Positions 37,887 through 46,466 of a stretch of DNA of 52,111 nucleotides are shown in pieces. The notes beneath the pieces are model-generated. The model ran no database searches. It was not told the origin of the DNA and saw only the letters and a program-made list of their open reading frames with translations. The number at the start of each line of letters is the position of its first letter. Positions within the stretch are counted from its first letter, which is position 1. Source of the stretch: Thermodesulfovibrionales bacterium (GTDB taxonomy: Bacteria; Nitrospirota; Thermodesulfovibrionia; Thermodesulfovibrionales; SM23-35); contig JALHSV010000264.1 in NCBI GenBank assembly GCA_022865525.1, positions 1 through 52,111 of the forward strand, in the 5' to 3' direction. Both the position numbers and the translations under genes were made by a program.

Positions 37887-38440
37887 AACTTGAAGCACTA
37901 ACTTTAGACCAATGCGAGCAAGTCCGTATCTGGCGTAACGCCGAGATGGAATGCTGGCGAACGCCGTTCATGCTGACTAAACAGATGCAGGATGAGTTCT
38001 ATGAAGGGTGTTGCAACAGGGAATCGCCGCATAGATACTTTGCATTAGTAAGGACGACAGACGACCCAATTCAAGGCGTAGTGCCTGAATCAGGATTTAT
38101 CGGCATGGGTGGCATCACCTATATCCAGTGGGAGAACCGTATAGGCGAGATAACGCTTATCATCAATCCTGTCGAACGCGGGGACGGCTTAGGTGAGAAG
38201 GCGGTTGACCTACTCTTAGACCATGCTTTTAATCACTTGAATTTACAGACGGTATTCGGAGAATGTTATCATTGCAACGATGCTTGGGAGTTTTGGGGAG
38301 ATATAACAGATAAATATGATAGCCCTAATACAATACAAACGCTGTTGCCGAAACGAAAATATTGGAACGGAGACTACTGGGATAGTACGTATTTCTCAAT
38401 AGACAAAGATGACTTCAACAAAATCCATAATAGTAAGTAA
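37883..38440 (+). CDS. GNAT acetyltransferase (PseH/RimJ-like)
   Basis: The 185-aa protein has the GNAT order: LDQCEQVRIWRNAEMECWRTPFMLT, FIGMGGITYIQWENRIGEITLII, PVERGDGLGEKAVDLLLDHAFNHL (acetyl-CoA loop R/Q-x-x-G-x-G/A) and a final strand. In pseudaminic/legionaminic pathways a GNAT acetylates the 4-amino sugar. Here it could acetylate the product of the aminotransferase. It starts from a junction repeat and overlaps the formyltransferase by 32 bases. Confidence 0.75.
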   Translation: MKLEALTLDQCEQVRIWRNAEMECWRTPFMLTKQMQDEFYEGCCNRESPHRYFALVRTTDDPIQGVVPESGFIGMGGITYIQWENRIGEITLIINPVERGDGLGEKAVDLLLDHAFNHLNLQTVFGECYHCNDAWEFWGDITDKYDSPNTIQTLLPKRKYWNGDYWDSTYFSIDKDDFNKIHNSK

Positions 38441-38957
38441 CCGATTGGTTAATCCCGACGACGAAGCCGATATAACCGGTAAGCTCGACTTTACCGCCGA
38501 AAGGCTGAAGGTCTATGGCAGGCTGGACTATATCTTCGTACCGTTCTGGAGTTGGTACATACCGGCTGATATTTACAAGAAGTGGAACGTAGTAATATTC
38601 CACATGACCGCACTTCCGTTCGGCAGGGGCGGCAGTCCGTTACAGAACTTAATCGTAAGGGGCTTTACGAAGACGAAGATAAGCGCCTTGAAATGCACGA
38701 AAGGCATAGACGCCGGGCCGTTATACTGTCAATCACCGCTCAGTCTCGAAGGTACTGCGGACAACATATATGACCGGGCCGACGATATTATAAGAAAAGC
38801 AATGATACCATTTATCAAGGTGCAGCAGCCCGAACCGAGTCCTCAGAGGGGCAAGGTCGTTTACTTCGATAAGTGGGTATGTACGAAGAAAGACATATTA
38901 AGGTGTATTAACTCAGATTATGAATGGAAAGATACTGACAATATCCGCACATCCTGA
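38409..38957 (+). CDS. Formyltransferase-family protein
   Basis: The 182-aa protein has the N10-formyl-THF transferase core VVIFHMTALPFGRGGSPLQNLIVRG (His of the HxSLLP-type motif), KTKISALKCTKGIDAGPLYCQSPLSL (IDAG-P site) and a closing helix DNIYDRADDIIRKAM. Sugar N-formyltransferases of this family modify amino sugars in O-antigens. An Asn equivalent before the His is not clear (present as NVVIFHM). It overlaps GNAT and PIG-L genes. Confidence 0.7.
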   Translation: MTSTKSIIVSNRLVNPDDEADITGKLDFTAERLKVYGRLDYIFVPFWSWYIPADIYKKWNVVIFHMTALPFGRGGSPLQNLIVRGFTKTKISALKCTKGIDAGPLYCQSPLSLEGTADNIYDRADDIIRKAMIPFIKVQQPEPSPQRGKVVYFDKWVCTKKDILRCINSDYEWKDTDNIRTS

Positions 38958-39492
38958 CGATTGGGAATTGGGCTGTGCAGGAACGATAGAGCGACTGAAG
39001 CGTGAAGGGTGTGAATGTAATCATGCCGTATTAGGCTTAGGGCGTGGCGATGAAACTGATAATAAGTTCGATTCCTTACCTTTGTTGCATTGGGTAGGGC
39101 AGGTTGAACTGCATATAGCAATTCACAGGCCCGACATCATCCTCACTCACTACGCACACGACCTGAACATAGACCATAGGATAACTTATCAGGCCGTTAT
39201 TACGGCGGCACGACCGCTTCCCGACTATTGCGTCAGGGAGATATACTCATTCGAGGTCTTGAGTAGTACCGAGTGGTCGGACATACCGTTTAGGCCGGAT
39301 ATGTTCGTAGCCTTGACTTTGGATGATATGGAAACAAAAGAAAAGATATTGAGAGACGGATATGATAGCGAGATGAGAGACATGCCTCATGCCCGAAGTT
39401 ATCAGGCAGTTGAGTCTCTTGCAATGGTCAGAGGTATGACGGTAGGCGAGAAATACGCCGAAGCGTTTAAGACCGTGAGAAGGATAATATGA
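38920..39492 (+). CDS. PIG-L/LmbE-type de-N-acetylase
   Basis: The 190-aa protein contains AHPDDWELGC (metal-binding HPDD) near the N-terminus and DLNIDHRITYQAV (the second metal His pair), with IILTHYAHD between. The family removes N-acetyl groups from sugars or sugar-like substrates. Together with the formyltransferase it could swap acetamido for formamido on the sugar. The start overlaps the formyltransferase. Confidence 0.8.
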   Translation: MNGKILTISAHPDDWELGCAGTIERLKREGCECNHAVLGLGRGDETDNKFDSLPLLHWVGQVELHIAIHRPDIILTHYAHDLNIDHRITYQAVITAARPLPDYCVREIYSFEVLSSTEWSDIPFRPDMFVALTLDDMETKEKILRDGYDSEMRDMPHARSYQAVESLAMVRGMTVGEKYAEAFKTVRRII

Positions 39493-39737
39493 AAGAAGAC
39501 GAAAAACAGTTTCTTCGGATGATTTATGAAAAATGTGTACCTTTTGGTAATAAAAATTATTCTGTTAGAGATGTTATAAATAACCCTAAATGCCCCATAG
39601 TAAGTTACAAGAGAGCTTGGTATGTATTGGGTAAATGGTCAAGTGCTAAAATGGGGTTATATGATTATGGCGTTACTATTGATTTAGGTTGGTTGACTGA
39701 AAAAGGGATAGATTTTGCTAAAAATAATGAAACTTGA
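39489..39737 (+). CDS. Small helical protein, 82 aa
   Basis: It starts in the PIG-L stop (ATGA). Helical N-terminus (EKQFLRMIYEKCVPFG) and RDVINNPKCPIVSYKRAWYVLGKW, resembling a small winged-helix-type DNA-binding fold. AT-rich like other inserted small ORFs. Overlaps the next start by 11 bases. Confidence 0.55.
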   Translation: MKEDEKQFLRMIYEKCVPFGNKNYSVRDVINNPKCPIVSYKRAWYVLGKWSSAKMGLYDYGVTIDLGWLTEKGIDFAKNNET

Positions 39738-40506
39738 AGAACTAACAGCCTTATACAGTCCACTGGACATCGAATACGCCCAGGTAATGAGTGGGCCTTA
39801 CGAAGACCTGTCATTCCACGACGGCGATACCAAAGTCGTAGCGGGACTGAAAGACGGCAGGATAAGTGGTTTCTGGCGTCCTGTAGTGGCTGTGGGCGAC
39901 GATAAGGACTTGAAACTACATATTGAGCGTTTGTACGATATATGCCCTAATATCTATTATATGGACTTCCTGATAGACGGCAGGTTATCGGTGATAAGCC
40001 AGTTCTTATTGGAACGGGGCCATAAGGCACGGCCTTATTTCACGCAGATAATAGATTTGACAAAGACCGAAGAAGAATTGCACGCTGATTTGAGGAAGTC
40101 ATATAAGAGTTTAGTGAATAAAGGATTTGGCGGCATTGATACTGCATTAGGTGTTCTTAGAAAATTACACAAGGACACAAGAAGTAATGAAACTTGGCAT
40201 ATACAGTCGAAGATAATCGGAATGCAACAGGCGTTTATCTCAGATGACGAAGGAAAGTCGGCATGTCTTATATATCACAATAGATATACTGCATATTATT
40301 TTAGCGGTGTCTCTGAGGATGGCGTTAATTCTCATCCCTGTTTATGGATGGCCATATTGCAAGCAAAAGCATTAGGCTGTAAGACTTTTGAAATGGGCGA
40401 GCAGGTCTTTGACGGCGACCCCAAGTTAGTAAATATATCCAAATTCAAACGTGGATTTGGAGGAAAAACCGTAACTCGAATAATATTAGAGAAGGATACT
40501 AAATGA
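39727..40506 (+). CDS. FemAB/GNAT-fold acyltransferase
   Basis: I start at the ATG at 39727 rather than 39715. The 259-aa protein has FIDGRLSVISQFLLERG-type helices and ELHADLRKSYKSLVNKG (the FemAB 'R..yR..i.kg' segment). It also has CLIYHNRYTAYYFSGVSEDGVNSHPCLWMAILQAKALGCKTFEMG and KLVNISKFKRGFGG, the hallmark of the FemAB-like acetyltransferase-6 group often found with sugar clusters. Transfers acyl or aminoacyl groups to a sugar. Confidence 0.7.
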   Translation: MKLEELTALYSPLDIEYAQVMSGPYEDLSFHDGDTKVVAGLKDGRISGFWRPVVAVGDDKDLKLHIERLYDICPNIYYMDFLIDGRLSVISQFLLERGHKARPYFTQIIDLTKTEEELHADLRKSYKSLVNKGFGGIDTALGVLRKLHKDTRSNETWHIQSKIIGMQQAFISDDEGKSACLIYHNRYTAYYFSGVSEDGVNSHPCLWMAILQAKALGCKTFEMGEQVFDGDPKLVNISKFKRGFGGKTVTRIILEKDTK

Positions 40507-41852
40507 AGAAAATACTCATCCTGACAGCATCACCCCGCAGAGATTTACTCATTGACGAGCAGATAGCCAAGAAACTCAAAGAGCTGGGTAACGAGACCAA
40601 GATAGCCCCCTGCCTTCGAGAGGGCAGGGATACGGTATTGGAGTACCAGCCTGACGTCGTGGTAGTTCCTCCTGTACGCAATATGTATTCGAGGGACTTC
40701 TGTGAGGACATCAAGCGATTCGGTTGCGGTTTGGTTTCAAGGCATACCGAGCCGTCCTGCGACTGGCCCGACTATAAAGCGATGAACCAGAAGCAGCAGA
40801 GTGAAATATGCGGTCTTATCCAATACTACGTCGATAGTGAACTGGTCTGGTCTGAAGATGAGGCACAAATACTGAATCGCCGAGGTGCAAAGTTCAAAGC
40901 TGTTAGTGTGGGGGCCGTCGGCGTAGATAAGTACCTTAACCCGGAATATAAGAAAAGGTATAAGGACAAGGCTAAATTCAAGAAAAAGTACAAGTTCACT
41001 AATAATAAGACCATTCTTATCCAGTCGCCGTGGGGGTTTGCAGACCATTCACCCGACCTGCGAATAGAGGAGGTTGACGAGTTCGTTAAGGACAACAAAG
41101 GCCGGGACAGGCACTTGGATATGATAGAGGCACTGCACAAGGAATTGCCGGATTATAATATCATCGTAACTACCCATCCGGGCGTAGTTACGAAGCCCTA
41201 CATTCAAAGACTCGGCAAGTTGGGGATACCGCTGGATACGGTATCGACCTCGCTTGAGTTAATGCTGAACTCTGATATTCTTATCCACGCCGGTTCGACA
41301 ATGGCTATCGGGGCGCACTTCCTGAAGATGCCCGCTTTCCAGTTCGGGGACGTTAATCTGAAGGATTCTACGAACTGGTGGCACCAATCGGGCAAGATAA
41401 TGGCAGAGATGTCGTTGAACTGCAAGAACCCAGAGATGCTGGCAAAGCTTATAAAAAAGGCAGAACCGAAGTCCAATATCAATAAGGAAGCCCTGGAGAA
41501 GCTCAGGGAAGGCCGTTACGGAATAATGGACGGTAAGGCCACCGACCGTGCGGCGGAGATAATCAATAAAATCGAAGGCAAGTTCAAGTTCGCCTGGCCG
41601 AGGTCAACTCACGACTATTCTCAGTTAACTATATTACAACACCCATCCAAGGCAATAGCAGATGCTAATTGTGGTATCTGTAAAGAGGCGTTCGGTATAA
41701 TGCGCCCCGAATATAAGGAAATGATTCGAGTAAACGTAGCAAACGTAGTTAAGGAAGCAGAGTTAGTAAATAAGATAATGCTGATATTTGAGCCGGTACG
41801 AGGCACTTACTGCCCGCACTGCGGTTCAAGATTTATGCCGGTAATGCCATGA
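40503..41852 (+). CDS. Surface-carbohydrate GT-B-like glycosyltransferase
   Basis: The 449-aa protein has two Rossmann-like halves: KKILILTASPRRDLLIDEQIAKKL at the start, and IIVTTHPGVVTKPY, LMLNSDILIHAGSTMAIGAHFLKMPAFQFG in the second half, as in CDP-glycerol-type and surface-carbohydrate transferases. The last 40 residues hold a zinc ribbon (IFEPVRGTYCPHCGSRF) with a further Cys pair near 387. It would attach the cassette sugar to an acceptor, which could be a lipid carrier, host glycan or phage protein. Confidence 0.65.
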   Translation: MKKILILTASPRRDLLIDEQIAKKLKELGNETKIAPCLREGRDTVLEYQPDVVVVPPVRNMYSRDFCEDIKRFGCGLVSRHTEPSCDWPDYKAMNQKQQSEICGLIQYYVDSELVWSEDEAQILNRRGAKFKAVSVGAVGVDKYLNPEYKKRYKDKAKFKKKYKFTNNKTILIQSPWGFADHSPDLRIEEVDEFVKDNKGRDRHLDMIEALHKELPDYNIIVTTHPGVVTKPYIQRLGKLGIPLDTVSTSLELMLNSDILIHAGSTMAIGAHFLKMPAFQFGDVNLKDSTNWWHQSGKIMAEMSLNCKNPEMLAKLIKKAEPKSNINKEALEKLREGRYGIMDGKATDRAAEIINKIEGKFKFAWPRSTHDYSQLTILQHPSKAIADANCGICKEAFGIMRPEYKEMIRVNVANVVKEAELVNKIMLIFEPVRGTYCPHCGSRFMPVMP

Positions 41853-42508
41853 TTTCAGCGATAATTCAAGCAAGGTTAGGTAGTACGAGACTGCCCCGCA
41901 AGGTACTCTTAGAGATACCCAAAGGCAGTGGCGCTACCTGTCTGGACAGAGTTATCGAAGCGGTCAAGAAGAGTATGATAGACCGTATCTCGCTTACCAC
42001 ACCCGATAAGGAACTCTTCGAAATGTTATGGGGAAGGTGGCCCTTAAGGGTGCATCATTACGCCGGTAAAGAGAGGAACGTAATTGCCGAGTTCTTCAGT
42101 ATAGCGATAGAAGGTGATACTATAGTCAGGATAACCGCCGACTGCCCGATGCTGGACTCCGACCAGATAGATAAGTGCATAGACGAGTTTTTAGACGGCG
42201 ATTACGATTTAGTTTACAATACGGACGAGTCTATTACAATGGACGGCGACGGTACCGACGTTGAGGTATTTTCGTACAAGGCCCTGAGAGAGGTTTACTT
42301 GAATGCGACGGGAAACGAGAAAGAGCATGTGACTTTATGGATGAGAAGGAACTTGAAATGTAAATATGTACCTGTGACCTTTAACGGTTGCAGTTTGAAC
42401 AATATCGAAGATTACGAGCGTATTTGCAAGCTCTGGACTGAGAAGGAAGAAAGCGATAAAATATGTCAGTCCACCCAGACGGCTCCGGCACAGGCTGGAC
42501 AAATGTAG
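41849..42508 (+). CDS. SpsF-type cytidylyltransferase
   Basis: The 219-aa protein begins MISAIIQARLGSTRLPRKVLLEI, the sugar-nucleotide transferase loop of the SpsF/NeuA-like family, then CLDRVIEAVKK, DTIVRITADCPMLDSDQIDKCIDEFL and VTLWMRRNL. It would activate the C9 acid as the CMP form for transfer. The last 15 residues overlap the next gene and look like read-through sequence. The gene is directly before a tail-fibre-like gene. Confidence 0.8.
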   Translation: MISAIIQARLGSTRLPRKVLLEIPKGSGATCLDRVIEAVKKSMIDRISLTTPDKELFEMLWGRWPLRVHHYAGKERNVIAEFFSIAIEGDTIVRITADCPMLDSDQIDKCIDEFLDGDYDLVYNTDESITMDGDGTDVEVFSYKALREVYLNATGNEKEHVTLWMRRNLKCKYVPVTFNGCSLNNIEDYERICKLWTEKEESDKICQSTQTAPAQAGQM

Positions 42509-43386
42509 AGGCGGTAGATGTTAATCAGCCGCACGGCAAGGATTACTTATACTGTCAGCACATAGCAAAGGGCGTTCGCAAGCGGATGAACGCCGAACAC
42601 GCGGCATTCGCAGACGCTACGGTAGGAGGGATTCACGTTCCCGGCGGTTGTGCGGTTCTCGGCATCGAGGACGGTACGGCCACTGTCATAGCGGACGGCA
42701 CTCTCGTAGGTCATGGTATCGTATGGGACAATACCGAAGCGTTATGGTGTTGTACCAAAGCCGCTGGCGCTTCGACTACAGGCGACTGGACAATCCTCCA
42801 GATGAATCCCAATACCCAATGGAAGGGCGGCGATGTAACGTGGGCGGGCAATCACCAGTTCGATTCGAGTGTGGACTTCTCAGATGTAGATATAACAGGA
42901 AGTCTATTAGTCGATAGCTCTGCCGACTTCTCTCACGCCTTCTTTGATGGCACAGTAATAGCCACTAATCTTGAAGTTACGGGGGCTGCAATCTTTGATG
43001 GAACCTCCAATTTTTATGATGAAATAGATTTTTCTTCTTTTAATGTTTCTGGATTAGCGGGTATATACGGCAGTTTCAAAACGCAAGATAGTGATGCCGC
43101 AGCTTTAGTTGGTGATGTTACTTATAAAGCATCATCTGATGGATTACTTATAATGTGTACTTCGGGTTCAACAAATAATAAATGGAAATTCAAACAAGCG
43201 TCGGCGGCAAATGTCGTGACAGTTATGGGACAAGGTTATTATGCGGCGGCCGGTACTATAAGAGTAGAAGTAGCAACTTTTCCTATTAAGAAAGATTATT
43301 ATTGGTGCATAAGTTTAGAAGCCGCTACTTTATCTACTTGTTATTGGATTCCTTTTGGTGATGGTTCTTGTGATAAGAATATATAA
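42463..43386 (+). CDS. Tail-fibre-like virion protein
   Basis: The 307-aa protein has the phage fibre pattern GKDYLYCQHIAKGVRKRMNAEHAAFADATVGGIHVPGGCAVLGIEDGTATVIADG (N-terminal attachment domain), beta repeats (SSVDFSDVDITGSLLVDSSADFSHAFFDG) and a C-terminal beta domain with IRVEVATFPIKKDYYWCISLEA. It starts inside the end of the cytidylyltransferase gene. It might be the acceptor of the cassette sugar. Confidence 0.65.
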   Translation: MSVHPDGSGTGWTNVEAVDVNQPHGKDYLYCQHIAKGVRKRMNAEHAAFADATVGGIHVPGGCAVLGIEDGTATVIADGTLVGHGIVWDNTEALWCCTKAAGASTTGDWTILQMNPNTQWKGGDVTWAGNHQFDSSVDFSDVDITGSLLVDSSADFSHAFFDGTVIATNLEVTGAAIFDGTSNFYDEIDFSSFNVSGLAGIYGSFKTQDSDAAALVGDVTYKASSDGLLIMCTSGSTNNKWKFKQASAANVVTVMGQGYYAAAGTIRVEVATFPIKKDYYWCISLEAATLSTCYWIPFGDGSCDKNI

Positions 43387-45437
43387 TGGCAGATATACAA
43401 ATAATTAGCCCCGATATGGGATTAAATTCGCTTGTTCCGGCCAATGCCTTGAGTCCTAAAGAGGCGGCTAAGGGCAGCGAGAACTTCACTTACGATTACG
43501 GCCTTCTTTCGACTCCGCAGGGATTTGCTAAATTGGACTTAGCGGCTGCTCTTAACTCCGGCGATACTGTTCTGTCGGTCTTTCAGTGGACGGAATTTGA
43601 TGGTGAGACCCATTTAACGGCTGTTACTACCAAGAAGATATATGAAAACGACAGGGTAAATGCAATGTGGTCTGATAAAACTCAAAGCGGCGTTACAATG
43701 TCTTCTGATATTGTTAATCCCGTATCTTGGGCGGAAGTAGGCCATAACGATACGGCCATTTATATAGACGACGACGCTACTAAGGTGAAGGCATACCATC
43801 ATCTTATAGTCTGTGACGGCGGTCTGTCGAATATCCAGAGATGGGCCGGCAAGTGGGAAGTTGACTTCGCAGACCTCGTAGGGGCGGGCGGTTATCACGA
43901 CGGTACTCAGCACAGGGCGTTACAGGTAAGTCTATCGAAACAGAACCGCCTAATCCTTCTGAGTGCAAAGGAATACTCTACCGCTACTAAGTCATGGATA
44001 GAAAACAACCAAAGGGTTAGATGGCCGACGATAGCCAAAATAGAGACTTGGACGGGTACGGGTTCCGGATTCGCTGACCTGCTCGATACGGGCGGGTTAA
44101 ACGTATGGTCGGCCCCTCTTGGCTCTGACCACATTATATACCAGACCCGCGGAATCTGGTCATTAAATTATGTAGGCGGTACGACCGTGTTCAGTCCCGT
44201 ACCTGTCATTCCCGACCTTGGCCTTTTATCGTATCATCTGCTCACAAGTTATAATAACGTCCACTATTTCTTAGGGACGGACTACAACATTCACGCCTAT
44301 TACGGCGGTTCGGTCAAGGAGACTATCGGCGATAAGATACACAAGTATTTACAGGACGACCTTGACCCTCAGTATAAGTATAAATGCTGGATGCAAATGG
44401 GGCCGAACGGTAAGTTCTTATGGGTATTAATCGTTCCGCAAGGTGCTACGGCCATAACAAAAGCCTATCGTATGAATATACAGACTAAGGCATGGATGGT
44501 CAGGGACTACTCGTCCAAATACACTTCGGGCGGAATAACGGCGGTAACTTTGGCGGGTGCAACTTCGTATATTATAGGCGATACTTATGCTACCGCCCTG
44601 AATACAACCAGTGCTTACGACGTTTCTAATGCCGGTGATATTACTGTAAGATACGGAGACTACCTCATCGATACGAGCAGGACATTAACGAAAGACTATT
44701 CTTCCGGCGTTTGGAGTGCCGGGGGCGTTGACTACTCGTTGGCGGCGGAGGCGTTTACAGCGGACTTTACGAACAATGATATTCTAATGGTAATTGACGG
44801 CTCTAACGGTACTAATACCAGATACGGAACTCATTACTATACGGCCTATGACGTTTCCGCCAACGGGTTCTCGATTCACTGGACGGAAGATAAAACGACT
44901 AACCAATGGCACGGTGTTGCGGACACTTCCATTAGCGTTCCCGCCGATATGTCTATCGGTGGTACGGACTTTCTGCGTGCCTATTCGGCATGCTCATCCG
45001 ACCTTCCCGGCGCTACTTATAACCAGAGCCTTGAGAACGTGCAGGTAAGCGATAGAATGATAATTGCCGACGCCGCAGGCTTTGTTTATAAGGTTGACGC
45101 TACTTATAGCGACGATGACGGCAATGCTATCGTTCAGAGGCACTTAACGCCGGTGATAGACGCTGGTACTCCGGGCCAGAATAAGAGATGGCCGGGTGCG
45201 GAACTGACGGCCAAGGGTACGGCACTGACCGTTTCGTACAGGACGGCCAGCTTCGATACCTCCGATACCGGCTGGACGGATTACACCCAAGCCCTAACAA
45301 GTGAATATATAAACTATGATTTCTTTATAAACGATACGTCTAAGAAGATTCAGTGGATGATAAGTGATTTTTCAGGTGCGGGTATGCAGATAAGTGATTT
45401 CGTACTTAAAGAGCCTTTAATGCTGGAGAGCAGATGA
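43386..45437 (+). CDS. Large tail structural protein (beta-propeller/nozzle-like)
   Basis: The 683-aa protein is beta-rich and shows the pattern of large podoviral tail proteins: AAKGSENFTYDYGLLSTPQGFAKLD, NQRVRWPTIAKIETW, GSDHIIYQTRGIWSLNYVGG, WMVRDYSSKYTSGGITAV and a C-terminal beta domain. Such proteins close the tail tube. It follows a TAATGG overlap. The family assignment is by pattern and position. Confidence 0.6.
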   Translation: MADIQIISPDMGLNSLVPANALSPKEAAKGSENFTYDYGLLSTPQGFAKLDLAAALNSGDTVLSVFQWTEFDGETHLTAVTTKKIYENDRVNAMWSDKTQSGVTMSSDIVNPVSWAEVGHNDTAIYIDDDATKVKAYHHLIVCDGGLSNIQRWAGKWEVDFADLVGAGGYHDGTQHRALQVSLSKQNRLILLSAKEYSTATKSWIENNQRVRWPTIAKIETWTGTGSGFADLLDTGGLNVWSAPLGSDHIIYQTRGIWSLNYVGGTTVFSPVPVIPDLGLLSYHLLTSYNNVHYFLGTDYNIHAYYGGSVKETIGDKIHKYLQDDLDPQYKYKCWMQMGPNGKFLWVLIVPQGATAITKAYRMNIQTKAWMVRDYSSKYTSGGITAVTLAGATSYIIGDTYATALNTTSAYDVSNAGDITVRYGDYLIDTSRTLTKDYSSGVWSAGGVDYSLAAEAFTADFTNNDILMVIDGSNGTNTRYGTHYYTAYDVSANGFSIHWTEDKTTNQWHGVADTSISVPADMSIGGTDFLRAYSACSSDLPGATYNQSLENVQVSDRMIIADAAGFVYKVDATYSDDDGNAIVQRHLTPVIDAGTPGQNKRWPGAELTAKGTALTVSYRTASFDTSDTGWTDYTQALTSEYINYDFFINDTSKKIQWMISDFSGAGMQISDFVLKEPLMLESR

Positions 45438-45829
45438 GTTTAATAACCCAACAGATACCATCTATGCCAAAAGGTCTTCGGCCTGAAGACATCGAGCGGA
45501 TACTTCGTTCCATGCACGAAGATATAAAGCAACTAACTTTCGGTGTAAAGGGCGTTATTGTTAATACGAAGGATATTTCTTCGGCTTATACGGTATCCGA
45601 AAGCGATGATATTCTTATGTGCTGGGGCGATACTACCATATCTCTCGGATTAGCAAGTGATATTACAGGAAAGATGTATTGGATTAAAGATATAAGCACG
45701 TCTCAGGTTACTATAGATGCGAGCGTTCAGGTAGATGATGTTACAAGAGTTAATATCGATGCTTCTCAGTCTTTGTGTATTGTCAGTAACGGCAGTGAAT
45801 GGCGTATTGTTTCCGGGTACCAGATATGA
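45434..45829 (+). CDS. Short tail protein, 131 aa
   Basis: N-terminal helix (GLRPEDIERILRSMHEDIKQLTFGVKGVIV), then a beta domain (TISLGLASDITGKMYWIKDISTSQVTIDASVQVDD) like a small fibre knob or tail appendage. Translationally coupled to the preceding gene. Function in virion likely; exact role unknown. Confidence 0.6.
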   Translation: MSLITQQIPSMPKGLRPEDIERILRSMHEDIKQLTFGVKGVIVNTKDISSAYTVSESDDILMCWGDTTISLGLASDITGKMYWIKDISTSQVTIDASVQVDDVTRVNIDASQSLCIVSNGSEWRIVSGYQI

Positions 45830-46071
45830 AAGTGGAAGTCCTTAATAAAATTAAGAAGTCGGGTGATAAGTGGGAATACCTGGGCCGCTTTCAGTTCAAG
45901 CAGCAGTGGATTCCCGTAACGGGCAAGATAAGCGATATGAAGACCGAATCACAGATAAAGAAGGCCATCTTAAAGAGGATAAAATCTCAGGCCGATACTT
46001 TTAAGGCGGAGTCGGAGATACCGCAGGAAAAGACTTTATCGCCGGACGCTGTATTTAAGGATATATTATGA
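45826..46071 (+). CDS. Hypothetical protein, 81 aa
   Basis: The ATG at 45826 overlaps the previous stop (ATGA) and is preferred to 45799. Basic protein MKVEVLNKIKKSGDKWEYLGRFQFKQQWIPVTGKISDMK; the C-terminal part is helical. It could be a small virion assembly factor. The next gene overlaps by 4 bp. Confidence 0.55.
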   Translation: MKVEVLNKIKKSGDKWEYLGRFQFKQQWIPVTGKISDMKTESQIKKAILKRIKSQADTFKAESEIPQEKTLSPDAVFKDIL

Positions 46072-46466
46072 GGTTCTTGAAAGCAGATAATCCCAATGTG
46101 GCTATGAGCCTGGTACCGTGGTTCGTACCGACCAATCAGAATCCAATCCGGATGGGATGGGAACTGCACGAAAGGCTGGCAAATAAACCCGAAGATACGT
46201 TCTGCCTGATAGCTTTGAAGGGACGTATTATACAGGCCATCCTCATAGCGTATAAGAGGAAGAGGGACGTCTGGTTATGGCAGGCTCACGGGCGCAAGGA
46301 TTTTGGATATTCAAAACTCTGCTTTGAGGGATTAAAGCACTGGGCGAGGTTTGTAGGTAGAAGTAAATTGAGAATGGGAACAGATAAAAGATATAGAGCA
46401 TACCAGCGAAAATGGGGTTTTAAGAAGTGTCGCTGGAACATCAATACGATGGAGATATTATTATGA
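46068..46466 (+). CDS. GNAT-like protein, 132 aa
   Basis: The sequence (CLIALKGRIIQAILIAYKRKRDVWLWQAHGRKDF, FGYSKLCFEGLKHWARFVGRSKLRMGTDKRYRAYQRKWGFKK) has the strand-helix order of compact phage acetyltransferases, ending 'R...KWGF'. Such genes occur between tail genes of podovirus genomes, and the substrate is unknown. Coupled to both neighbours. Confidence 0.6.
   Translation: MRFLKADNPNVAMSLVPWFVPTNQNPIRMGWELHERLANKPEDTFCLIALKGRIIQAILIAYKRKRDVWLWQAHGRKDFGYSKLCFEGLKHWARFVGRSKLRMGTDKRYRAYQRKWGFKKCRWNINTMEILL

Noticed and set aside
32479..42508. Bacterial contamination or chimeric join as the source of the sugar cassette
   Set aside because: The small ORFs and junction repeats inside it are of the same kind as elsewhere in the phage. 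Genes overlap virion genes at the right edge without a break, and orientation is uniform. It is not fully excluded without reads.
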